A stretch of 7,933 nucleotides of DNA from Methanohalobium sp046546175. Its GTDB lineage: Archaea; Halobacteriota; Methanosarcinia; Methanosarcinales; Methanosarcinaceae. This document shows positions 1-5,619 of this stretch, piece after piece (position 1 is the first letter of the stretch; every line of letters starts with the position of its first letter). The stretch is from the NCBI RefSeq assembly GCF_046546175.1, contig NZ_JBKGYF010000078.1, forward strand, positions 1-7,933. The letters run 5' to 3'. Made by a program: the position numbers and the translations under genes. The notes below the pieces were generated by a model. That model saw only the letters and a list, made by a program, of their open reading frames with translations. It had not been told where the DNA came from and did no database searches.

Positions 1-446
1 GCAGTTCGTTCTGTTCTCTTGATCATGATTTTTTAAGAATCGCTGTCAGAACATACGAGAATACAGACAAATTGACGAGAAACATCGGTGAGCTACTTAC
101 TGAATGGGGTCTGGAACAAGGTGATAAGTTTTTAAGTTCCACATTAGAATCCGCTACAACCGGCAACCATTCAAGCAGAAGCACGTGTGAATATTATCCA
201 TGTCATTATCCAGGTCAGGATTGTACATTCTGTTTTTGCCCGTTCTATCCGTGTGAGGATGAGAGAACAGGTGGAAGATATATCGAACGTTCAGGTGGAG
301 GAAAAGTATGGAGCTGCAGTGACTGTCATATAATCCACATGGAAGAAATTGTGGAATACATACTGGATGTTCTTATGGAAGAGGATAATGAAACTGAAGA
401 TAGCCTGAAAAAAGCCTGGGAGAGAATTGTGGAGCCTAACTTATGA
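1..446 (+). CDS. cobD: C-terminal part of CobD, L-threonine-O-3-phosphate decarboxylase (probably also L-threonine kinase), with Cys-rich tail
   Basis: Partial at the left edge: the frame is open from base 3 (23 codons before the TTG at 72), so TTG 72 is internal. The first residues, including DFLRIAVRTYENTDKL, match the end of the PLP-dependent CobD/histidinol-phosphate aminotransferase fold, where RIAVRT carries the substrate-binding arginine. A Cys-rich small domain follows (Pfam zf-like type, PF04071 from memory): eight cysteines at partial-protein residues 62, 67, 74, 77, 79, 84, 105 and 108, with histidines near, plausibly binding metal. CobD decarboxylates L-threonine phosphate to (R)-1-aminopropan-2-ol phosphate, the arm attached by CbiB. 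From memory, the M. mazei homologue MM2060 is a bifunctional kinase/decarboxylase with a similar C-terminal extension needed for full activity; bifunctionality here is inference because the catalytic part is outside the window. The stop overlaps the cbiB start by four bases (ATGA), suggesting translational coupling. Confidence 0.88.
   Translation, partial: SSFCSLDHDFLRIAVRTYENTDKLTRNIGELLTEWGLEQGDKFLSSTLESATTGNHSSRSTCEYYPCHYPGQDCTFCFCPFYPCEDERTGGRYIERSGGGKVWSCSDCHIIHMEEIVEYILDVLMEEDNETEDSLKKAWERIVEPNL
431..434 (+). promoter_or_regulatory. Ribosome-binding site of cbiB inside cobD
   Basis: GGAG lies 8 bases before the cbiB ATG at 443 and within the last codons of cobD. It supports this ATG and coupled translation across the 4-base overlap. 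Confidence 0.6.
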
Positions 447-1435
447 TTGGTTTGCTGACTTTTGATGCGGATTTTTTCATATCAGTGCTTCTTATAGCAA
501 CCGTGTTCGATTTCCTTATTGGTGAACCTCCTGCTTCAGTTCATCCAGTTGTATGGATAGGTAAATTTATACATGCAATAGACAAAACCGCTCCAAAAAA
601 ATCCAGAAAGTTGTATGGTATATTTCTTGCAACTACCTGTATACTATTTGCATCTGCTATAGGTTATTTTGTTACACTCCTTGCTGCAGTCCCCAGTATC
701 CCGGAAACTATTACCATCCTTGTATCAGCCTATTTTTTAAAATCCACATTTGCAATACGAAGTCTCATCTCTCCCGGCCAGGATATATACAACGACCTTA
801 TTAAAAACCAACTGGAAGATGTCCGCTCAAAACTAAAAATATTTGTCAGCAGAGACCCGTATAAATTAAACAAAAATCAAATGTCATCTGCGGTGGTGGA
901 GTCAACTTCAGAAAATTTTACAGATGGAATCATAAGTCCCATTTTTTATTATTCAATTCTGGGACCTTTTGGACTTGTAGCTGCATACGCCTACAAGGCG
1001 GTAAATACCCTTGATTCAATGGTTGGTTACAAAAATGAAACCTATCAGGAACTGGGATATGTATCCGCCAAACTGGATGACATTCTTAATTGGGTACCTG
1101 CCCGATTCTCAGTACTGTTTATAGCGTTGGCAGCACTTATTGTCAACATTTTTGCAGAAAAGAAACTCAGTATTATTGATTCGTTAAAATGTGCATATTA
1201 TGAAGGCAGGAGCACACCCTCTCCAAATTCGGGATACCCTATGGCTGCTGTGGCCGGTGCCCTCAGAATAAGACTTGAAAAACCAGGTAGTTATATACTT
1301 GGAGACAAATACCCCGAACCTGAACCAGTTGATATCAAGAGAGTATCACAGATTATCATATCTGCAGCAATAATATCTATAATTATATTTTCATTGATTA
1401 TTTATGGTATTATGAACTTAACTGGTTATATCTAA
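443..1435 (+). CDS. cbiB: CbiB, adenosylcobinamide-phosphate synthase
   Basis: Integral membrane enzyme that amidates adenosylcobyric acid with (R)-1-aminopropan-2-ol phosphate, giving adenosylcobinamide phosphate (often called CobD in bacteria that use the aerobic pathway). At 330 residues it has normal family length. Seen: the N-terminal family signature DFLIGEPP...HPVVWIGK (about residues 23-41), the central block VVESTSENFTDGIISPIFYY (151-170), AYKAVNTLDSMVGYKN (183-198), and the C-terminal ECG-like loop YYEGRSTPSPNSGYPMAA (252-269). Hydrophobic segments lie near 9-22, 58-82, 89-102, 171-185, 222-238 and 304-326. The ATG overlaps the cobD stop and is preceded by GGAG. It stands between CobD, which supplies its substrate, and the later nucleotide-loop genes, consistent with one pathway operon. 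Nothing looks truncated. Confidence 0.95.
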   Translation: MIGLLTFDADFFISVLLIATVFDFLIGEPPASVHPVVWIGKFIHAIDKTAPKKSRKLYGIFLATTCILFASAIGYFVTLLAAVPSIPETITILVSAYFLKSTFAIRSLISPGQDIYNDLIKNQLEDVRSKLKIFVSRDPYKLNKNQMSSAVVESTSENFTDGIISPIFYYSILGPFGLVAAYAYKAVNTLDSMVGYKNETYQELGYVSAKLDDILNWVPARFSVLFIALAALIVNIFAEKKLSIIDSLKCAYYEGRSTPSPNSGYPMAAVAGALRIRLEKPGSYILGDKYPEPEPVDIKRVSQIIISAAIISIIIFSLIIYGIMNLTGYI

Positions 1436-1465
1436 TCCAAAAGGCTTTATTTGAGAGTGACTGTT

Positions 1466-2023
1466 ATGAAATTATCAGATGTAGATGGCAAAAACTTTAA
1501 AGGTGAACAGCCAGAAGAACTGGAAGAAGAAAAATATGATAATGAGATTTTTAATGTAATGAAGGATAATGGTGTAAGCAAAGAGGCACTTGTAGATACA
1601 GCAATGGAGTTATACTTCTCCCACCCGGGCATTGAAACACGGGACAAAGCTGAAAATATATTTACAAGAGAGCTTGAGATTGCTTTTTCTGATCCAAATC
1701 TTTGTATATTGGTGTATTCCGGAATATTGCTTGAAAAGGAAGGTAAAGCTGGTACACTTCCAAATCTGAGTAAAAGTTCCTATGAAAAAGACCTCTCTTT
1801 TATTATCGCAGATGAAGTACTCGGTATGAGTATTTCAAAATACATCAGTGGAGACAAGGGTATGTTCGAGTATGTCCGGTTTGACAAAGAAAAACCTGGT
1901 ATTCTTTCAAAGCTTGGACCCTTTATGGATGATGTCGTTGCTGGTATTGTCGGTGGTGTCTCTGCAAATATGTACACAAGAGCCATTGCAGAAATGGACA
2001 ACAGTAATAATTCTAAAGAATAA
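1466..2023 (+). CDS. cobZ: CobZ, archaeal alpha-ribazole phosphatase (PgpA-like fold)
   Basis: Removes phosphate from alpha-ribazole 5'-phosphate (or from adenosylcobalamin 5'-phosphate) in nucleotide-loop assembly, replacing bacterial CobC, to which it is not related. The protein (185 residues) matches the phosphatidylglycerophosphatase A-like family: an acidic ADEVLG motif (115-120) and the family-defining GPFMDDVVAG (151-160) with paired aspartates D155 and D156. I see no clear membrane helix, unlike many PgpA proteins. The first 30 residues are acidic and probably not part of the fold. ATG 1466 is chosen because GAGAGTGA (1453-1460) sits at proper spacing; a TTG at 1451 would add five residues. 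It lies 30 bases after cbiB and 20 before cobS. The assignment rests on the fold signature plus the locus, which matches the position of M. mazei MM2058 (characterised CobZ, from memory). Without that context it would only be a PgpA-like phosphatase. Confidence 0.87.
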   Translation: MKLSDVDGKNFKGEQPEELEEEKYDNEIFNVMKDNGVSKEALVDTAMELYFSHPGIETRDKAENIFTRELEIAFSDPNLCILVYSGILLEKEGKAGTLPNLSKSSYEKDLSFIIADEVLGMSISKYISGDKGMFEYVRFDKEKPGILSKLGPFMDDVVAGIVGGVSANMYTRAIAEMDNSNNSKE

Positions 2024-2043
2024 ATAACTGGTGTGATTGCAGA

Positions 2044-2859
2044 ATGAACCCTTTTCTACTTGCAGTCAAATCTGGGTTTGGTTTTTTATCCACCATTCCT
2101 TTTGGACTCACAATGGAAGGTCTCGATGAACTGGTAAAAAGAATATACCTTTTCCCTTTTGTCGCTGTTGTAATTGGTATTATCACAGGTGCATTTGCCT
2201 ACCTGTTTAATTTTATATTCCCTCCTGTCATCAGTGCAGTTGCTATCCTTATAATAATCTACTATTTTACAGGATTTAACCATCTTGACGGACTTGCAGA
2301 TTTTGGGGACGGACTAACAGCACATGGGTCACGGGATAAAAAAATAAATGCTATGAAAGACGTATCAATCGGTATCGGAGGTGCTGCCTTCTGTGTCCTG
2401 GGACTCATCTCATTATATGCAGTTGTTATTACACTGCTGGATAAAAATTTAATACAGAATATAAATCTTAGTACTGGTTTGATGATTTTTTCATCCCTGG
2501 TTGTAGCCGAGATAGGGGCAAAACAATCGATGCTCACGATTGCAGTGTTTGGCAAATCCATACATGAAGGTTTGGGGTCTATGGTTATTGACAATACTAC
2601 ATTTCCAAAATACCTTATAGGTCTGATAGGTGGTGGGTTTTTCTGTGGGCTAATGCTCGGTGTACTTGGTATAATCGGATTTATAGCAGCAGTGTTTTCT
2701 GCTCTGATAATACTTAATATAACCAACCGCCATTTTGGAGGTGTAAGCGGTGACGGACTGGGAACTGCAAACGAGGTTGGTCGCATAATTGCATTGTTAG
2801 CCATTATACTAGTGGTTAAAAGTGGTTACGGAGGTATTATGATATGGACGTTGTTATAA
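2044..2859 (+). CDS. cobS: CobS, adenosylcobinamide-GDP ribazoletransferase (cobalamin synthase)
   Basis: Membrane enzyme that joins adenosylcobinamide-GDP, made by CobY, to alpha-ribazole or its phosphate, completing the cobamide. Full length at 271 residues. Seen: the hallmark aspartate-rich motif HLDGLADFGDG (80-90), believed to bind Mg2+, followed by AMKDVSIGIGG (103-113), and the C-terminal GGVSGDGLGTANEVGR block (232-247). Hydrophobic segments near 35-55, 60-78, 112-133, 143-158, 192-226 and 247-258 fit a polytopic membrane protein. The start ATG is preceded by GGTGTGAT (2030-2037), a weak ribosome-binding site. The 3' end contains the GGAGGT that serves cobY and overlaps that gene by 16 bases, so cobS and cobY translation are probably coupled. 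Confidence 0.95.
   Translation: MNPFLLAVKSGFGFLSTIPFGLTMEGLDELVKRIYLFPFVAVVIGIITGAFAYLFNFIFPPVISAVAILIIIYYFTGFNHLDGLADFGDGLTAHGSRDKKINAMKDVSIGIGGAAFCVLGLISLYAVVITLLDKNLIQNINLSTGLMIFSSLVVAEIGAKQSMLTIAVFGKSIHEGLGSMVIDNTTFPKYLIGLIGGGFFCGLMLGVLGIIGFIAAVFSALIILNITNRHFGGVSGDGLGTANEVGRIIALLAIILVVKSGYGGIMIWTLL
2830..2835 (+). promoter_or_regulatory. Ribosome-binding site of cobY inside cobS
   Basis: GGAGGT, the strongest ribosome-binding site in the operon, lies 8 bases before the ATG at 2844 and inside the coding end of cobS. It fixes the cobY start within cobS. An ATG at 2839 is in the cobS frame and belongs to that protein. Confidence 0.75.
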
Positions 2860-3458
2860 TGGCCGGTGGTCGGGGTACAAGGCTTGGAATGGGTGAAAAA
2901 CCCTGTGTACAGATTCTGAGACACCCGTTAATAAGTTATGTCATTGATGCGCTCGATAAGGCAAAAAACATAGGTCAGATTTATGTTGCTGTTTCCCATG
3001 CTACTCCGAACACAGAAAAATATGTTTCAAATAAATATCAAGGCCAGGTGAAAGTTATCAAAACCGTAGGCGGTGATTATGTAGGGGACATGATATGTGC
3101 AGTTGAAAATGCAGGGATTAAAGAACCGGTTATGATAATAATGTCAGACCTTGCTCTTATAACCCCTGAATTGATTGATGAAATCATAGATGAGTACTAT
3201 AAATGCGGCAAACCTGCCCTTTCTGTGCATGTTCCAATTTCTGTATGCAAAAAACTTGGACTCAGACCAGACACAGTGTTCAATAGAGAAGGTAACCTGA
3301 TTGTACCCACCGGTGTTAATGTATTGGATGGAAAATATATCAGACAGGAGCAAGATGATTACAACCTTATAATGGAAAATCCTCAACTTGCTCTTAACAT
3401 AAACACACCTGATGATTTAGAACGTTGTGAAAACAAACTACTTGAAAGGTCCACATGA
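2844..3458 (+). CDS. cobY: CobY, adenosylcobinamide-phosphate guanylyltransferase
   Basis: Transfers GMP from GTP to adenosylcobinamide phosphate. This is the archaeal non-orthologous replacement of bacterial CobU and, unlike CobU, has no kinase activity; it belongs to the MobA/GT-A nucleotidyltransferase fold. At 204 residues it is close to known archaeal CobY proteins (about 200). Seen: the N-terminal glycine-rich nucleotide-binding signature IMAGGRGTRLG (5-15) followed by GEKP (17-20), the acidic metal-site region MSDLALIT (100-107), and the C-terminal NINTPDDLE (186-194) typical of the family. MobA, which shares the fold, is an alternative by sequence pattern, but position right after cobS strongly favours CobY. 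The product feeds CobS directly. It is the last gene of the operon; no clear T-tract terminator follows, only AT-rich sequence. Confidence 0.93.
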   Translation: MDVVIMAGGRGTRLGMGEKPCVQILRHPLISYVIDALDKAKNIGQIYVAVSHATPNTEKYVSNKYQGQVKVIKTVGGDYVGDMICAVENAGIKEPVMIIMSDLALITPELIDEIIDEYYKCGKPALSVHVPISVCKKLGLRPDTVFNREGNLIVPTGVNVLDGKYIRQEQDDYNLIMENPQLALNINTPDDLERCENKLLERST

Positions 3459-3482
3459 ATATATATTATATTAGCAAAATTA

Positions 3483-3497
3483 GTATAATTATTATAC
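3483..3497. repeat. 15-base perfect palindrome in the cobY-kaiC spacer
   Basis: GTATAAT-T-ATTATAC: two 7-base arms around a single central base, 25 bases after the cobY stop. It could be an operator for a dimeric regulator, part of a termination region, or chance in a very AT-rich spacer (3459-3652). No T-tract follows on the + strand, which argues against an ordinary terminator. Confidence 0.4.
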
Positions 3498-3563
3498 GTA
3501 ATCCAAAAAATAATATAATCTCTGGGATAAATATAATAAAAAATTAAATTATAAATGTAGTAA

Positions 3564-3581
3564 CACAAAATTGTATATACA
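3564..3581 (+). promoter_or_regulatory. Candidate BRE/TATA promoter for the KaiC-like gene
   Basis: An A-rich CACAAAA followed by TTGTATATAC resembles an archaeal BRE plus TATA box, and it contains the 10-base palindrome TGTATATACA (3572-3581). Transcription would start near 3600, leaving a leader of about 50 bases that includes a weak 5-bp hairpin (3608-3621). A second AT-rich box nearer the gene (about 3630-3638) is too close to leave room for the ribosome-binding site. Confidence 0.35.
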
Positions 3582-3640
3582 GGACACTCCAAATAAATGA
3601 TTAAGAGTTGTTAAAAAACAATTTTATAGATATATTTATC

Positions 3641-3646
3641 AGGTGG
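3641..3646 (+). promoter_or_regulatory. Ribosome-binding site of the KaiC-like gene
   Basis: AGGTGG, 6 bases before ATG 3653, is a good match to the anti-Shine-Dalgarno of archaeal 16S rRNA and decides this start. Confidence 0.65.
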
Positions 3647-3652
3647 TTATAA

Positions 3653-4393
3653 ATGGCAGAAACATCACAGGAAGAGACTTCTCAACCAGAGAGAGTCAGT
3701 ACAGAGATAAAGGGTCTGGATGACATGTTACATGGGGGATTCTTTAAAGAAACTGTTAATGTCGTTTCTGGTAATTCAGGAACAGGAAAAACAATATTAG
3801 GATCACAGTTTTTGTATGAAGGTGCAAAAAAAGGCGAAAAAGGAATGTGTATAATAACTTCCGAAGAATCCAAGTCACTGGTTAGAGAAATGAAAACCTC
3901 TTTTGGATGGGATCTAAAAGACATGGAGCAACAGGGACTTATCACATTTGTTGATATAACAGACCCCAGCTTGCGCCTCCAGAAAAGTGTAGAAATTGCA
4001 CCTTCTGAGCTTATAAAAAGTTTCAAGAAATTGGTTGAAAGCAAGATAGAGAAAGAGAAACCACAGCGTATATTTGTCGATTCGATAGAAGCACTCTTTC
4101 TGGCAATTGAATCAAATTACAAACTCAGAACAATGGTAGATGATGTATTTAGTGTGTTTAGAAGTCACGGTGTAACAACTGTTGTTAGTGTGGGGACTCT
4201 TTTCGGACTAAATGATGTGGTTGAATATGGTGCAGATTCTGTAATTAAATTGGAACGTTTCAAAACCGGAAACAATCTCCAGCGCTCCATCTATGTCATG
4301 AAAATGCGAGGTTCAAAAACCATTAATGAGATTCGAGTGTTGAATATATCAGATAACGGTATGGATGTACTCGCACAATCACCATACCTCTAA
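3653..4393 (+). CDS. Single-domain KaiC/RAD55-family ATPase
   Basis: RecA-superfamily P-loop ATPase of the archaeal KaiC-like type (COG0467 from memory), 246 residues, one domain and no second KaiC repeat. Seen: the family start STEIKGLDDMLHGGF (16-30), Walker A GNSGTGKT (40-47), the catalytic glutamate pair E71-E72 in ITSEES, the Walker B strand RIFVDS with D143, and the C-terminal KMRGS (217-221) with the beta-strand tail INEIRVLNISDNGMDVL typical of KaiC domains. The first 13 residues are polar and probably disordered. Soluble and cytoplasmic by composition. It is transcribed alone, after a 194-base AT-rich spacer, and converges on the ArcS-like gene (23-base gap). Single-domain archaeal KaiC proteins have been linked to signal transduction and motility, but the cellular role of this one cannot be told from sequence; no kinase, receptor or clock gene is adjacent. 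Not RadA: the protein is short and lacks the RadA helix-hairpin-helix N-domain. Confidence 0.88.
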   Translation: MAETSQEETSQPERVSTEIKGLDDMLHGGFFKETVNVVSGNSGTGKTILGSQFLYEGAKKGEKGMCIITSEESKSLVREMKTSFGWDLKDMEQQGLITFVDITDPSLRLQKSVEIAPSELIKSFKKLVESKIEKEKPQRIFVDSIEALFLAIESNYKLRTMVDDVFSVFRSHGVTTVVSVGTLFGLNDVVEYGADSVIKLERFKTGNNLQRSIYVMKMRGSKTINEIRVLNISDNGMDVLAQSPYL

Positions 4394-4416
4394 ACTTTTG
4401 TACCAGTTTTTAAAAT

Positions 4417-5100
4417 TTAGAAGATATACCAGTCGTTGTCATTTTCTGAATGTTCTTCATCTATTGCGACCGTCCTTCTTTCCAGTCCCATTTTTGTTGT
4501 TATGGCATCAGAAAAATCCTGAAGATAATCTTTCTGGTTCAGACTTCCATATATGAATTTTTTATCCGGTTGGATATTGTTTTGAATCGTTTCTTCTTCA
4601 GGAACAATTTTTACATCTATATCTACCATTTCGGATGCTTTTTCCATTGCCTTTCTGAAATCACCTATACAGTAGGCTATCCTGTGTTTGTATTTGTGCC
4701 TTGTCTTTTCAAGATAGTGAGCCAGACGCTCACTTTCCATTTTTATGAAATCCCGTTTTATTTTCGGCACATTGCATTTACCAAGCATAAACTGATAATG
4801 CATAAAGGGATACAGAGTATCAAGTTCCCTGGGTGTAACACCACATGTACCAAACACTACCACATGAACCTGTTCGGGATTTAGAATCCCAAATATCACT
4901 CTGTCGAAAACTCTATGTGAAGGGCTTTCATGGTATGGCTTTTTCTTTGCACATGGTACAAAAATACAGACATTCCTTTCAGGAGGGTCATACTCATCCA
5001 TTATCCAGTCATTTGCACGTTTCATATCCGGATGATAGATAATTTCATCTGTATCCAGTGGTTTATCAGAACGCTCATCTTCAGGAATTATAGGTTCCAT
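4417..5100 (-). CDS. Stand-alone ArcS-type (DUF5591) protein, possible tRNA archaeosine-pathway enzyme
   Basis: Small soluble protein (227 residues) carrying the signature reported for archaeosine synthase ArcS/TgtA2, PC-X3-KPY-X2-S-X2-H, here PCAKKKPYHESPSH at residues 49-62. Upstream is YHPDMKRANDWIMDEYDPP (22-40), which looks like the ArcS core-domain entry; downstream are FGTCGVTPRELD (83-94) and YCIGDFRKAME (143-153). ArcS acts on preQ0-modified tRNA (position 15) and attaches lysine, which a radical SAM partner converts to archaeosine. Full ArcS has a TGT-like N-domain and a C-terminal PUA RNA-binding domain; neither is visible here. It may be a split-ArcS core subunit or a paralogue with another substrate; I cannot choose. 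No TGT or radical SAM partner gene lies in the window. The start codon lacks a good ribosome-binding site, fitting a near-leaderless mRNA from the TATA-like element at 5123-5138. Confidence 0.78.
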   Translation of the reverse strand: MEPIIPEDERSDKPLDTDEIIYHPDMKRANDWIMDEYDPPERNVCIFVPCAKKKPYHESPSHRVFDRVIFGILNPEQVHVVVFGTCGVTPRELDTLYPFMHYQFMLGKCNVPKIKRDFIKMESERLAHYLEKTRHKYKHRIAYCIGDFRKAMEKASEMVDIDVKIVPEEETIQNNIQPDKKFIYGSLNQKDYLQDFSDAITTKMGLERRTVAIDEEHSENDNDWYIF

Positions 5101-5122
5101 TTGTTTGCGGGTGAACCTGGGA

Positions 5123-5138
5123 AATTATATATATAATT
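5123..5138 (-). promoter_or_regulatory. Palindromic TATA element upstream of the ArcS-like gene
   Basis: AATTATATATATAATT is a 16-base perfect palindrome with its centre about 30 bases before the minus-strand ATG (5098-5100). As a TATA box it would start transcription about 5 bases before the ATG, matching the absence of a ribosome-binding site. It sits in the 119-122 base divergent region and may also be a regulator site. Confidence 0.5.
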
Positions 5139-5210
5139 AACGATATGTTTATTATGGTTTTGGACAAACTATACAATCATTTACAATTAAAACACTACAA
5201 CTTATAAACC

Positions 5211-5217
5211 GAGTGAT
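5211..5217 (+). promoter_or_regulatory. Ribosome-binding site of the winged-helix regulator
   Basis: GAGTGAT resembles the archaeal GGAGGTGAT consensus. It ends 2 bases before ATG 5220 but 5 bases before ATG 5223, so it favours the second of the two tandem ATG codons. Confidence 0.5.
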
Positions 5218-5222
5218 TCATG

Positions 5223-5597
5223 ATGGCACATTCTATTCCCGAAATGCTGAGAGCCAATTTCAATTGCGATGATGTAGCAAAATGTATACTGGGACTTAAA
5301 GACCTTGATTTACAAGCATACAAACTGCTACTTGTTAACGGTCCGATGACAGCCGAAAAACTGGGAGAACTGCTGGATAGAGAACGCAGTACATCCTACC
5401 GATCACTGCAAAATTTAATTTCCTGCGGTCTGGTCTACAGGGAAAGCCGTTCAATTGATGTTGGTGGTTACTATTACGAATATGTAGCAATATACCCGGA
5501 TTCTGTTAAAAAAATGATGCAGGAGAACATCGATGACTGGTATAAAAAAGTCAGTTCACTTATCGATAATATCGATGAGGAACTGGCAGCATACTGA
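5223..5597 (+). CDS. Winged-helix transcriptional regulator, TrmB-like
   Basis: Small DNA-binding protein (124 residues). A winged HTH spans about residues 24-88: LGLKDLDLQAYKLLL (helix 1, the usual TrmB/MarR-like entry), then GPMTAEKLGELLDRERSTSYRSLQNLISCGLVYRES with recognition helix near 55-68, and a wing built from the tyrosine-rich GGYYYEYVAIYP (81-92). The last 30 residues (KKMMQENIDDWYKKVSSLIDNIDEEL) form an amphipathic helix that could dimerise. There is no C-terminal sugar-binding domain as in full TrmB, and no obvious metal site (only scattered C14, C21 and C68). Family placement is by pattern, so TrmB versus MarR is not certain. It is divergent from the ArcS-like gene and could control itself and that gene through their shared upstream region; this is inference from layout. 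ATG 5220 would add one methionine. Confidence 0.8.
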   Translation: MAHSIPEMLRANFNCDDVAKCILGLKDLDLQAYKLLLVNGPMTAEKLGELLDRERSTSYRSLQNLISCGLVYRESRSIDVGGYYYEYVAIYPDSVKKMMQENIDDWYKKVSSLIDNIDEELAAY

Positions 5598-5619
5598 AAG
5601 GTAATACGTGATTTAAAAA

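Noticed and set aside
72..446. Independent 124-residue Cys-rich protein starting at TTG 72
   Set aside because: The same frame is open to the left edge and encodes the recognisable CobD C-terminus, so the TTG is an internal leucine.
2262..2804. 180-codon open frame on the minus strand
   Set aside because: It lies wholly antisense to cobS, whose family motifs are clear; the translation is low-complexity and resembles no family.
3459..3652. Cobalamin riboswitch or small RNA gene
   Set aside because: There is no B12-box-like sequence or extended GC-containing stem structure; the spacer is simply AT-rich with short palindromes.
3682..4044. 120-codon minus-strand open frame inside the KaiC-like gene
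   Set aside because: It is antisense to the Walker A and surrounding conserved region of a well-supported gene and has no start signal.
4450..5136. Several + strand open frames of 65-144 codons
   Set aside because: All mirror the ArcS-like gene on the other strand; the minus-strand product carries the conserved motif.
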